Below are positions 50,985 through 62,230 of a DNA stretch of 64,000 nt, piece after piece (position 1 is the stretch's first letter; every line of letters starts with the position of its first letter). The DNA comes from Cycas panzhihuaensis. Lineage: Eukaryota > Cycadophyta. The notes below the pieces were generated by a model that ran no database searches, was not told the origin of the DNA, and was given only the letters and a program-made list of their open reading frames with translations. The translations under genes and the position numbers were made by a program. The stretch lies in NCBI GenBank assembly GCA_023213395.1, contig CM041465.1, positions 115,885,741-115,949,740 on the forward strand, in the 5' to 3' direction.

Positions 50985-52300
50985 CATGTGGATTGTTTAT
51001 TAATTATCCACACAAAGGCTAGTAGGACTTTGTTTGGGTGACATTCAATGTTTCCAATAATTTCTTAAGCCATATCACCTCTTTGTTGGTCTCAAAAGAA
51101 GCAGTGTATTTGGCTTTAGTAGTTGAATCAGCAATTGTTTTTTATCATCTAGATCTCCATGATATTCATGCTATTCTAAGAAATGTTACATACCTGGACA
51201 TGGATCTTCCTGTGTCTTTATCTCCATCAAAGTCTGAGTCTATGTATGCATATAGTTTAAACTTTGAATTAGGTTCATATAGTAGACCACATTTGTTAGT
51301 CATCTTAAGGTACCTCAACACTCGTACTACTACCTGCTAGTGATTCTGCTTAGGATTTATCATATAATGAGTAAGAATGCTGACATAGTATGTAATATCA
51401 GGTCTTGTATTAGTAGTATAGATGAGACTACCTAAAAGTTACTTGTAAAACATTATGTCTACCTCTCAGTCATGACCATCAACTATCAGTTTGACATTAG
51501 GTTCCATTGGAGTGGCTATAATTAGAACATCTTCCAACTAAAACTTTGTTGGAAGATCATTGATGTACTTTTTTTTAGAAAGAAATATTTTGCCATCTTT
51601 CTAAGTGACTTCAATCCCTAAGTAGTGTTTCATCAGCCCAAGGTCAGAAAGTTCGAACATGTTAGCTAAGTCCTTCTTTAGCTGGTTGATTGCCTATTCA
51701 TTATTCCCTATTATAAGCATATCATCTATAAATATTAAGAGATGAGTGACATTATCTTTTTGGCATTTAATGAACAATGTTGTATCAATATCCTAGTAGT
51801 CACAAACCTCATATCTAAGTTATCTCATTCTTTCTAACAACTTGGTAAACCAAGCACAAGGGGCTTGTTTAAGGCCGTATAAGGACTTTTTGAGCCTACA
51901 CACCTTATGCTCTCAAATCCTTTAAGCTAAGCCATGTAGATTTCTTCTTTAAGATCACTATTGAGAAATGTAATTTTTATATCAAGCTAATAAATCTTCT
52001 AGATATGTTGAGTTACCAAGGCCATAAGAGTTTTGATTATGGGCCACTTGGTTATAGGTGCAAAGACTTCAGTGTAGTCGATGCCTTTCCTTTACATGAA
52101 CCCCTTTACTACCAACCTTACCTTATATTTTTCAAGGGTGCCATTAGATCTATATTTATTTTTGTATATCCATTTGTTTCGAACTACCTTTCTTTGAAGT
52201 GGTAGGTTAACAAGCTCCCATGTACCATTTTTTATAAGAGATTGATACTCTTCATTCATGACATTCCTCCAATCTATGTGTTTCATAGCTTCTTGGTACG
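50985..52300 (-). pseudogene. Ty1/copia RT and RNase H (degraded)
   Basis: RT opens MKHIDWRNVMNEEYQSLIKN and TWELVNLPLQ (52,200-52,286). RNKWIYKNKYRSNGTLEKYK, RLVVKGFM and GIDYTEVFAPITKW follow, with the active site as FIDDMLIIG (about 51,715-51,740; usual YVDD). RNase H ends with ADSTTKAKYTASFETNKEVI and WLKKLLETLNV (about 51,030-51,130). After PLCG*LINN the sequence passes directly into the Tat integrase. Stops are frequent; it is inactive. Confidence 0.87.
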
Positions 52301-54110
52301 AGAGGGGCTCTTCATTAAGAGCAAGATGTAGTTTTATTGCTTCTAACTCAATGAAAAGTGATTCCTATATCTTGGCTCTATAAGCACTTTGAGTGCTAAT
52401 TTTACCCACCTCATTAGGTCATATGTCCTTATTTAGCTAACAGGCTTCATGAGAACCTTGAGTTGGGAATGAGGTCTTCATTTCTCCAACTATATGGTCT
52501 TCATTTAGATCCTAAAATGGATCATTTTGTATATTTATCGAGGAGGATATTGATACATCTAGGGAGTATGGTCCATCTACCACTGCTTTGCCTTTGTCAA
52601 CTCTATTATTCTCAAATGGTAGTGCATGATGCACGTTCATTAGTTTAGAGTCACAACTACTATCCTCTATGGCTCTATTATTAGATTCTAATAGTTTGAA
52701 TAACTCTTGAGTGTCTACTATATCATATTGAGTAGCATCATAATAATGACGGTTTAATGTTTTAGAGTCTAATTATAATAATTAATTATCTATTTCAATA
52801 AACACCATATCTTTGGTGATGATAATCTTTTGTTATGAAGGTATAAAGACCTTGTACCTTTTCTTATCTATAGGGTATCTAATAAAGATACCTTTAAGTG
52901 CCCTAGGCTAGAGTTTGTTTCTATCTCTATCTAGTATATGGACATAATATATTGAGCTAAATATTTTGAAGTGGTAGGTAGTAGGGGCCTATCCAGTCTA
53001 GTTTTCATTAGGAGAACTTCCTCCTTTAGATGGGTTGACAATATTCATACAATAAATAGTTGTCCAAATTACTTCTACCCATAGGTAAGTAGGTATAATT
53101 TTTTAAACCAGTATAACTCAATCCATATTCATAATAGACCTATTTATGCACTTGGCAACTCCATTCTATTAGGGGATGCCTGCTATTATAGTGTGATTAT
53201 TGATTTCGTTATCTTGTAGATAGGTTTCAAACCCAATAGAGGTATATTCTCTACCATTATCTGTTTGGAGACATTTAATATGATAACGTAACTCCTTTTT
53301 AGTGTGAGCTTTAAAAGCTTTAAAGACACCAAATACCTCATCTCTTCTTCTCAAAAAAGGCAACCATACTTTGCTATTAAAATTATCAGTGAAGGATATA
53401 TAATATAATTTCTACTTTAATGATGGAATGGTCATTGGTTTATATAGATCAGAGTATATCAATTAAAGAGGATGACTTGATTTCCACTGACTATCGATAA
53501 AGGGCTATCTGTAAGATTTGCCTATGATATATGCTTTACATTTAAAGGGCTTAGAGGAGAACTTAGGTAGACCTGGAAGGGGATGATAAAGATCTCTAAG
53601 TCAATTGATATGAACATGGCCCATGCAAGCATGCTAAAGAGCTTCTAGGGATAGCTTAGGGTGTGTCAAAGTGGTACTAAAAGTAAAGTCTTCATTAGAA
53701 CAAGGGCTTTGAGCACAATTGGCTTCAGAAGATGGGGAGTCATTCAACTTAAATAATTTACCAGTAAGCCTTCCAGTCAAGACCACTTGATTTATTCGAG
53801 GGTGAATGACCTAAAGAGTTTAGTCATTTATAGTAACACTAAGATTGAATCCACAGGAGACAAGAGTGGATAAGGAGAGTAGGTTTTATTTTAGATTAGG
53901 AATATATGAAACATCAAGTAATATAAAATCTCTCAAGCCTGGGAGTTTCAAGCATATATTTTTAATACCTTTGACTAGTTATTAGGATTTGTCAGCCATG
54001 TGAATGAAACTATATATATTAGAATCAAAAGTTTGATATAGATTTCGATTACAGGTCATATGCTATGTCAATCCTATATCCATGATCCATAAGGAGGTGT
54101 TTGAAGTTAT
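52301..54110 (-). pseudogene. Ty1/copia protease remnant and integrase (degraded)
   Basis: Near 54,080 SWI*D remains of the protease active-site region, followed by the GAG-pre-integrase zone (HACMGHVHIN-like and FKCKAYIIGKS near 53,520-53,650). The integrase core has LQTDNGREYTSIGFETYLQD (53,200-53,260), then IIAGIP**NGVAKCINRSIM (Glu position replaced by Cys context, about 53,120-53,180). Further on come the C-terminal motif LKGIFIRYPIDKKRYKV (about 52,850-52,900) and an acidic linker toward RT. Many stops and some frameshifts. Confidence 0.8.
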
Positions 54111-54199
54111 GCTATTAGTAACTACAAGAGGAGTTTATATTAGTGATTCAAGATCACAAGTAGCATAGCCACAATAATCTTCAAAATACCTCTTAATTT

Positions 54200-55124
54200 G
54201 ATAAATGGTTCTTTTCTCAAGTTTTTAAATATATGCTTAAGCAAAACCTACACCACCAAACTATTCTTCATATGTTTCATCAACATTGTGAGCCTTGTAT
54301 TTCTGTTGAAACTTAAGCAACTTGTATATAGGTATATGATAATCCTTTGGAAGGTATCCTTTCCTATTACACCTTTCACACATGATAATCTGATTTCCAG
54401 TTCCTGAAGTATTAATTTGGCCTGATTGTCTTGTAATAAAATGTGGCACTTGGCCTTAATACTATCTAGGTTGCTATTGTTAAGGGTTTTGTTAAACTTG
54501 TGGATGATTTCATCTGCTTTATCCTATACCCCTTTCTCGATTATTTCCTCTACCACTAGAGGGACCCTAATTCTTTAAGAAGTATACTTCTTCTTCCATA
54601 TTAAAAGCTACATCTATAAGAGGATCTAAAGTTATAAAATTAGTATTAAAGGTCTTATCAAATTCTATAAACTTCTCTGCAACAGCTTTGAAGTTAAGTG
54701 TCTTTAGCATTCCACTTGATTGAAGACTCCTAAGCAAGTTCTCATAATTAGGTACATGTAGACAAGACTATATGAGGAATGCCCATATAATATATTAGGT
54801 CTTAAAATCTTTGTCTATTGCTTGTTTGATTGGTCAAAGAAGGTTGATTGTTTCATATATACGTCCCTTCAGCATCATTATCTTGTTTATCTTTAAGACT
54901 AGATGAATAAATTCAAGGTCAAACTTTGCATCAAAATTCTTTTTAAGAACCTTGAGGACTTTCTAGGTTGTATCACATTATTCTTCATCAATTAGATTAT
55001 GCATGGAGTGATCAGTCACCAATAAAATACTTGCATAAATCTTCTCATCATCGAATTCCCATTATAATTTAGTTCTAAGATCTGTTGGATCTACAAGTGG
55101 CATTTTTTTAGAGGTAGGTGCCAT
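54200..55124 (-). pseudogene. Ty1/copia gag (degraded)
   Basis: The minus frame starts ATG 55,122-55,124 (MAPTSKKMPLVDPTDLRTKL). It includes DAKFDLEFIHLVLKINK and GRIYETINLL of the copia capsid region, FKAVAEKFIEFDKTF, an Arg/Gly segment GPSSGRGNNRERG, and a mutated zinc knuckle CERCNRKGYLPKDY near 54,345-54,385. The knuckle His and last Cys are both Tyr. Several in-frame stops. Confidence 0.8.
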
Positions 55125-57309
55125 TATTATCGCAAGAATTACAGGTGTAAGCTGCAGATGGGCTCTCTAAAGGCCTTCATACTTAGCAACATTCTTCACT
55201 CTAGTATACCATAGATCCTAATTATCTTTCCCTTTTAAGATACAATTTACATTCTACTTAAATTAAGAAGACATAGTGAAGATGATGAAGTAAAAGAGAT
55301 AACGAAGAAATAGTAAATGAAAATGCCACGAACACATATGGTTGATTCACTTGGCATGATAGGGAGAAATATGATTAAGTAGCAAGCAATGATAATAGGC
55401 CACTAACACTTATACCAAATACTCCTAACACAATAGGGATTGATGATGTGTATAAATTATAATATAAGGATCGCAAAGATAAATGATGTATCATATGATC
55501 ACAAAATCAAGATTATGACTATGTAGAAGCTCACATGCACATAACTAAAAAACTAAGTCTAATATAGGATGTATAATCAAACCCAAACCTCTATCTCAAG
55601 TCCAAAGAAGTTGAGGTGTCAATGCCTAAGGGGGCTTCTAGTATATGTATTAGGGCCTTCACCTGCAATACTTGCACATATCCTTGGTGATGAAATCTAA
55701 ATCAAAGTGGAGCCCAAGTACTTATAATCCTCACCCAGTTCACCAATGACCAACTATATACCTCCTCTGAAGAGTCAAATGGTACGTCTATATCATATAA
55801 CTATGGTAGATATTAGACCAGATATATTTTAATCTTGATTAAAGTTTTTAATTTTCTTGGGTAGTTATCAAGATTATCCCTAATTGGAGGCTACAGGTAT
55901 GGATAATCTATCCTTCCACCACTATTCTGGTTAAGACCAGGCCTAATATAAAACTCACACCTTTCTTAGGGCCTAAACTTTAGCCAACCATGGTCTATTT
56001 CAACTAAGGTGAATGTACATAAAAGTCAAAAACTAGTAGTATAAGTCGTATTGATGAGATTTCTTTTAGGAAATAATGTAAGTTATTTCCAAATAACTTG
56101 AACTAAAAACTAAAATAGAAATATGCTAAATATTCTTGCTTACCTTCCATGCTTTCTTTATTGTTGTTGTTGCTTTATGTTATATATGGAAATAGAAAGA
56201 GCATGCTAGATTTAGCAGGGAAACTGGATGTTGCTTCTGATCTAAGGTTTTCCTTGCCTTAGCATAATGTTTTTAAATATATTTTTGGAAATTTTAATAT
56301 AAAAAACCACAAAGGGCCAAAAAGTGGATGAACTTACCACTAGAATATTGATTTTTCTAAATCTAGATGCATGTTATTTTGCCCTATTTTATGATTTTTT
56401 TTTTCATAAACTTTATAAATAATAATAAATTAGTAAAATCTTCTAAAAATTACAAATATAGAGGCCTAAATGATGGAATTTAAATTTATGATAGAAGAAA
56501 AAGTATGTAGAATGTCATTTCTGATAAAATAGTAAAGTCATGTTTTTGAAAAGGCATAAAAAAAAAACTTTACCCAAAAAAGGACAAAAGTAGAATCATG
56601 CCAGATTCACAATCTCATAATCTAAACTTTAGTATATCAAAATCTTTATCTTAGCATGAACATCAACTTTTACTTATGCATCATCTCCAAAAATAGCTGA
56701 AAATTTGCCTGAAATACCCTCATAATATTTTTTGTAGGGTTGAGTAGGCAAATTCAGCATCCGTAAGAAAATAGCAAAGATCTTATTAACCAATGGATGA
56801 AATTTGATGATATTTATCTCAAACTTCTCTCGAGATATAAATCTATTAGATCCATTAAAAATATTTTTTAATTTTTAGCTCATATTTAAAAGATTTTATT
56901 GAGAAAAGTGCCCTAAGTCATTTATCTATAAATTTTGACCTTTATTTCAGCCAAAATTGGCTATTGTAGGCTGAATCTGAAGATGCTCTAGAAACAAAAA
57001 ATGATCCTCTTGGCTGGGTGATACTACACATCAAATTTTATTAAAATATGAGATGGTTAATTTTTTCATAAAATTTTAGGCCTTTAATGCTTCTGGGGTG
57101 GTTTCGACAACCAAACGGCTTTAAAAATTAGTATTTTCACCTCTAAAATTTTTCACACATATCAAATATAGCAATACATAAAATACTATAATTTTAAGCT
57201 CTCCAATACAAAATAAAGTTCTCAAATAAGCTTTCAACCTCATATGAATTGTGAGTGAGAGATATTAATGGCTTTGTGAAAGCCTAGTGAGAAAATGTGG
57301 TCAATAATG
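55125..57309 (-). other. Long non-coding leader of the copia element, or inserted DNA
   Basis: Between the gag start and the primer-like site at 57,310. No ORF or domain recognised. At 2.2 kb it is long for a copia leader, so another old insertion may be included. Confidence 0.45.
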
Positions 57310-57605
57310 GCTCTGATACTAGTTGTTAGGTGAAGGATCTAGTTTTCACACTCCACTACACTAAAGTAATGGCATATAATAAGAGTAAAATAAAGAGAAC
57401 AAGATTGAGAGCAAAAATGAGAGGTGAGAATTATGACTCCCCCTTTCACATTCAGCCTTATATATTAGAAGATGTGTATTAGGGTTTCTAAAGGAGTTTC
57501 CTGCCTAATGACATGATCCCAAAATTAAATTTAAATATAAATAAAATTACATTTAACTATGTGACTTAGCTAGCCTAAAGTCACCTTCATATAATTAATC
57601 TAATA
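57310..57605 (-). repeat. Candidate primer site and LTR of the copia element
   Basis: gctctgatact (57,310-57,320) differs from the reverse complement of TGGTATCAGAG by one base. It is followed by TGTTAGG (57,324), an LTR-like start. A poor match to the expected end (ctaata, 57,600-57,605) gives an LTR of about 282 bp. No second copy was found on the left, where the element is truncated. Confidence 0.5.
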
Positions 57606-57624
57606 ACCTTGATGCATTAACATA

Positions 57625-58640
57625 TATCAAAGACCACCATAAAGATATTTTTACCACTCCTTGAGGGACCTTTATTTATAAAATCATGCCCTTCGATTTA
57701 AAAAATATTAGAGACACTTATTAAAGGGATGTGGTATTCATATTTTATAATTTGATTAACAATATAATTGTCATCTATTTAGATGATGTGCTTACCCTCT
57801 CCTAATGATGGAAAGATCATATTTGAGATTTGAGGATCATTTTTTAAAGATGTCATAAATATCATCTATGTTTAAATTCCACTAAATATATTTTTACAGT
57901 CACATCTAGAAAGATATTAGAAAATATTATTTTACATGATGGAATTAGAATTGACCTAGATAAGGTTAAGGTTATCATTGAAATGCCTCCCTCATAGACA
58001 CAAAAATAAGTCAAATCCTTCTTAGGTAGACTTGGTTTTCTTAAGTATTTTATTACTAATTTTGCTTTAGATGCTAAACCCCTCATAAATCTCTTAAAGA
58101 AATAACCTTCATTGATTAGATTCCTCATGTAAAATATTCCTTCAATAAGTTAAAATAAGCATTGGTTTCAGCTCATGTCCTTGCTTCTTCCATATTTAAT
58201 AAGCCTTTCATCTTATATATCTTTTCTACTAAAGAATCATTGGCTAGCATGTTCACTCAAAAAAATAATTTTGGGAGGGAGCAGGCCATCTACTTTATTA
58301 GTAGAATATTAATTGCTATGGAACTTCATTATCCTTCCACTAAGAGAGAGTGTCTCTCTTTAGTTTTTACTACCAAAACTTACATCATTATCCTCTAGGC
58401 AATACAATCCTTCTCATCATTTATTCAAATCCCATTAGATACCTATTAACTAAGATAAATCTTATAAGTCATTTAGAAATTTGCATACTATTATTATAAG
58501 AATATGATTTTTAGATACTTAATTGAAAATCAAAGAAGGGGATGATTGTTGTTGAGATGATGGTTGATTCCCTACTACCAAATCATGATAACCAAATTTT
58601 AGACTATAGGTTTCCTAATGAGTATATCCTCTAGGTTTAG
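57625..58640 (+). pseudogene. RT and RNase H of a second Tat element (degraded)
   Basis: The plus-strand frame opens inside RT with KDHHKDIFTTP, GTFIYKIMPFDLKN and the active site VIYLDDVLT (about 57,770-57,800). Next come LCLNSTKYIFTVTSRKIL, GIRIDLDKVKVIIEMPPS and FLGRLGFLKYFITNFALDAK. RNase H includes FILYIFSTKESLASMF, EQAIYFISRILIAMELHYPS and TKRECLSLVF. It ends with KSKKGMIVVEMMVDSLL near 58,570. It aligns motif by motif with 12,900-13,830 but is far more AT-rich and has many stops. The first half of RT and gag are missing, probably displaced by the copia insertion. Confidence 0.85.
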
Positions 58641-58809
58641 GCCATCCCTTTAGAGGACTCTTGGTACTGAGAGATCAAATCTTATTTATACAATCAAACC
58701 TTCCATTCTTCTTCTTCCATAAAGAAGAGAAGAAGAATCTGGGTTGTTGTTTGACAATACCTCCTACTCAATAATACCCTTTATAAGCACTCATTTGATA
58801 GGGTTTTGT

Positions 58810-59930
58810 TAAGCACTCATTTGATGGGGTTTTGTTAAGATGTCTTTCTCTTAAAGAAGCTTATACTACCTTGGTAGAATGCCATGATGGAATATGTGGA
58901 GGTCATTTCAATAGTCAATATACCACTCAACATGTCCTTTGCATGGGATACTATTGGCCTTCATTATTCAAAGATGTCCATGCTTATGTCCTCAAATATG
59001 AAAAATGCCAATTGCATAATACATTGATCTACAAGCTTACTCAAGAGCTTAAATTTATAGTGTTTCCTTAGTCCTTTTCTCAATGGAGTTTATACTGCAT
59101 TGGGCAATTTTTTTCCCCATCCATAAATGGGTATAAATTTATTATTATAACTACAAAATACTTCACCAAATGGAGCAAGGCTATCCCTTTAGTATTGACC
59201 ATGGTAAAAATAATTACCACATTTATCTTTCAATATATTATTTGTAGGTTTAGTGTCCCTAATGTTATTATTATAGATAAGGGCACTTCATTTTGTAATC
59301 CATATGTTAATGAATTATATGATAAATTTCATATTACACATAAGTTATCGGCTCCATACCACCCCTAAGCAAATGGTCAAGTGGAAGCATTTAATAAAAT
59401 ATTAGCAAAGATCTTATCTAAGAGCATGGATAAATCACATCATGATTGGTATAACCAATTGTTCCTTGCATTATGGGCTTATTGAATCTTAATTAGGAAT
59501 GATACCGATATGACCCCCTTTTCCCTAGTTTACGGAGATGAAGTTATTTTTCCTTTAGAAGTCAAAATTCTATCATTATGTATTTCATTGAAATAATTTA
59601 ACAATAAAGAATTCTATAGAGAAGCATGTATTTTAGAGATTAAGAAGGTAGATGAAACTCATTTGACAACATCATAAAATAATTTAACTTCTAAAGATAG
59701 AATTCAAGTTACTCATAATAGACAACTTAGATCCCGTATATTCTGTGTGGGATATAAAGTATTAAAATTAGAACACCTTCATAATACACAATGTAAATTC
59801 TCACCAAAATGGATGGGACCGTTTGTGGTCATTAAAGATTAAGAAAATTGTGCCTATCAGGTCTCCACATTAGAGGGTTTAGAATTTAAGAAGCTTGTTA
59901 ATTCATAATCCTTAATGAAGTTTTATACCT
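58810..59930 (+). pseudogene. Integrase of the second Tat element (degraded)
   Basis: ECHDGICGGHF and MGYYWPSLFKDVHAYVLKYE (58,878-59,000), then ITTKYFTKWSKAIPL, IIIDKGTSFCNPYVNELYDK (Asp, about 59,268), APYHP*ANGQVEAFNKILAK (Glu, about 59,355), DMTPFSLVYGDEVIFPLEVK (59,508-59,565). The C-terminal PKWMGPFVVIKD and STLEGLEFKKLVNS (about 59,800-59,905) close it. Same architecture as the integrase at 14,040-15,176, with stops at several places. Confidence 0.88.
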
Positions 59931-60964
59931 AACAACATATGTATCTATAATAAGGATAAAGTACAACTCCAAAAATCAAATTATTTGATGAACCTAAACT
60001 ATAAACAATCCCTTTCTTAATTTCTTATATAATTAAATGAGTTGATATTATTATCTTCTATCAACCATGTAAGGATAGTATCCTTCTTTAAACATAGGCA
60101 TTGGTCATTATAACCTCTTCTCTATTGGTTACTCCTTCTATTCCTCCATCTTTAGCTTCTCTTTTGAGTTCTAAGCTCAAAGGAGAAATTAGACCCCCAA
60201 CTTCATCCTTGATAGTTACATCCAAAATTGAACCTATGGTTTTAGCTTTAGTTAGTATATGAGTCACTTGATTATTTTATTTTTGTCCCTATTACCCACT
60301 ATAGAGGTTTCTTTTTCTTCATATATCACCTATTTTCATTCATTTATAGTCCTTGGCTTTCATTACTACACTCCTAAGATCAATACTTATTCTGTCGCCT
60401 TCTCTATTTGCTTTGAGGTATCATGATTTAGAGTTCCTTTTTCATTCCTTGTGCTTCAATCTTTGAAGAGTTTAGTTAACTTCCTTTCACCTTAGTTTTA
60501 TTAAAAAGGATCAATCCTTATTACATTAAAAAATAAGGTTCATAGCCAAATGTTTGTGAGAGTTATTTTCTTGTAAATATTGAAGAGTTACTTTTTAAAA
60601 AGAGAAGTGAAAAGAGTTCAAAAAAGTGTAAAAAAGTATTATTTCATTTCTACTATCCCCTTATTATCTAGGGCAAGTCATGTGATGGCTTCATCCCTAT
60701 CTATATTTATTATAGGTTAGGTTCATTTGTATGGGTCAGTTAGGACTTTTGAATCTAACTATGTGGGTCTATCATACCCTTAGTTGTGATTAAAATCTTC
60801 TTGACATCTTTTATTTTCTAGTTGTTATCCTAGTTATGATCTTATCTTTCTCTCTTTGTAGTCAAAACCATTTAGTTATATTTTATCACTAGCTCCTCAT
60901 TAATTGATTCCCATAATTACCCTTCATCAATTACTTTGTCTCCAGGCTTGAGTTCCTTTATTTC
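59931..60964 (+). other. Spacer between integrase and second RNase H in the second Tat copy
   Basis: AT-rich, no domain. The first 100 bases still resemble the spacer after 15,177 (gaacctaaact...ccctttct words). The antisense region seen in the other Tat copy is not visible here, where the spacer is only about 1.0 kb. Confidence 0.5.
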
Positions 60965-61375
60965 CCATGACATGAAGTATATTTACTAACAGAGGTAGTA
61001 GAGGCAACCCAAGATTATATGCAATGACATGGGTGATATATGACTAATCTAAAAACCTCCTTTTATCTACTAATTTATTTTTACCAAGGGAAACTAATAA
61101 TGAAGTTGAGTATAATGTTGTTATAAGATCCTTAGTTGATGTGTTGCACTTTTATCATGGTCCTATTACCATTTTTTCTAGCCCTCAAGTTGTTATTTAT
61201 CAATTAGTAGGTGTCTACCAAATTTATTCTTCATAGCTCCTTATTCTTTATCACCAAGTTTCACTATTGATGTCCTTATTTTATTTAGTCACTATCTAGA
61301 ACATTCCACATTCTTTAATACTAAAGTTGATGCCTTAGTTTCTTCTATTTTAGATGCTTATCTTAGTTGACTTTT
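60965..61375 (+). pseudogene. Second (archaeal-type) RNase H of the second Tat element
   Basis: FTNRGSRGNPRLYAMTWVIY (60,984-61,045; first Asp is Asn), then RETNNEVEYNVVIRSLVDVL (catalytic Glu kept) and FYHGPITIFSSPQVVIYQLV (third Asp lost) up to VYQIYSS. After a frame change, FNTKVDALVSSIL near 61,330-61,370 corresponds to the final N..AD motif. Its place, about 1 kb after integrase, reproduces the order seen in the 16.4-kb element. Confidence 0.78.
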
Positions 61376-62230
61376 ATTTTATACTAGGTGCATCACTCAA
61401 GAATGAGTATAAATTACCACACTATAAAGAGTATAAACCAAGGTTTCTAAAAATTAAAAAATATATATGATTTTTGTAAAGGTAAGGTAGTTAAACCTAG
61501 GATAAGAAGAAGTGTTAGAAAAGATAGACCCATGTGGGAATCATGGGTTTAGGAAGATCTTGGTAAAGGGAAAGTCCCTTAAAGCCTCTTACCCATGGGA
61601 GGAGCCAAGTAGGAATCCTATATACTTAGGAGGCTAGTTGTTTATCAAGTGACTTACCCTCTCATTCGAAAACAACCAATTTCTTTCTAGATATATTATA
61701 TAGATACATATCTTTTAAGTTTCTCTTAAGATGGTCTATATCTATATAATCTTTATTGAGTATGATACAAATTATATAATACTTCCTCCTAAGGGAGGTC
61801 TATATAATTCTAACTTTTGCTCTCATAAACCTATTACAACTTGACTTTCTTCAAGTGATTTCATATTTATGAGAATAGAATCATTAATATTTTCCATCTA
61901 CTTCCTCCTACCCTTTAGTTTATCTTTTTTGCATTGGGTTTCCCTATGTTTTTTTCTTTTTAGGATCCCTTTTACACTAAAATAAAACTACCATGTATAT
62001 ATCAATGAAAAATAAAAAAATAAAAAATGGTAAAATACAAAAAAAAATATCTTTTACATATTTTCTTAGATAACTGAAATGGTGAGCATATATTTTCATT
62101 CTATATAATAAGATAAATGAGAAAAAATATGGGGAATAATGATATTAGAGCAAATATTTCATACATATGTCTAAGAAAAACATAGATAAAATGATAAATA
62201 TATATAAACATGAAGTGGAATACATAGTCA
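61376..62230. other. Unassigned AT-rich DNA, possible Tat 3' region
   Basis: Expected to contain purine tract and LTR start of the second Tat copy, but neither was clear. No domain. Confidence 0.45.
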
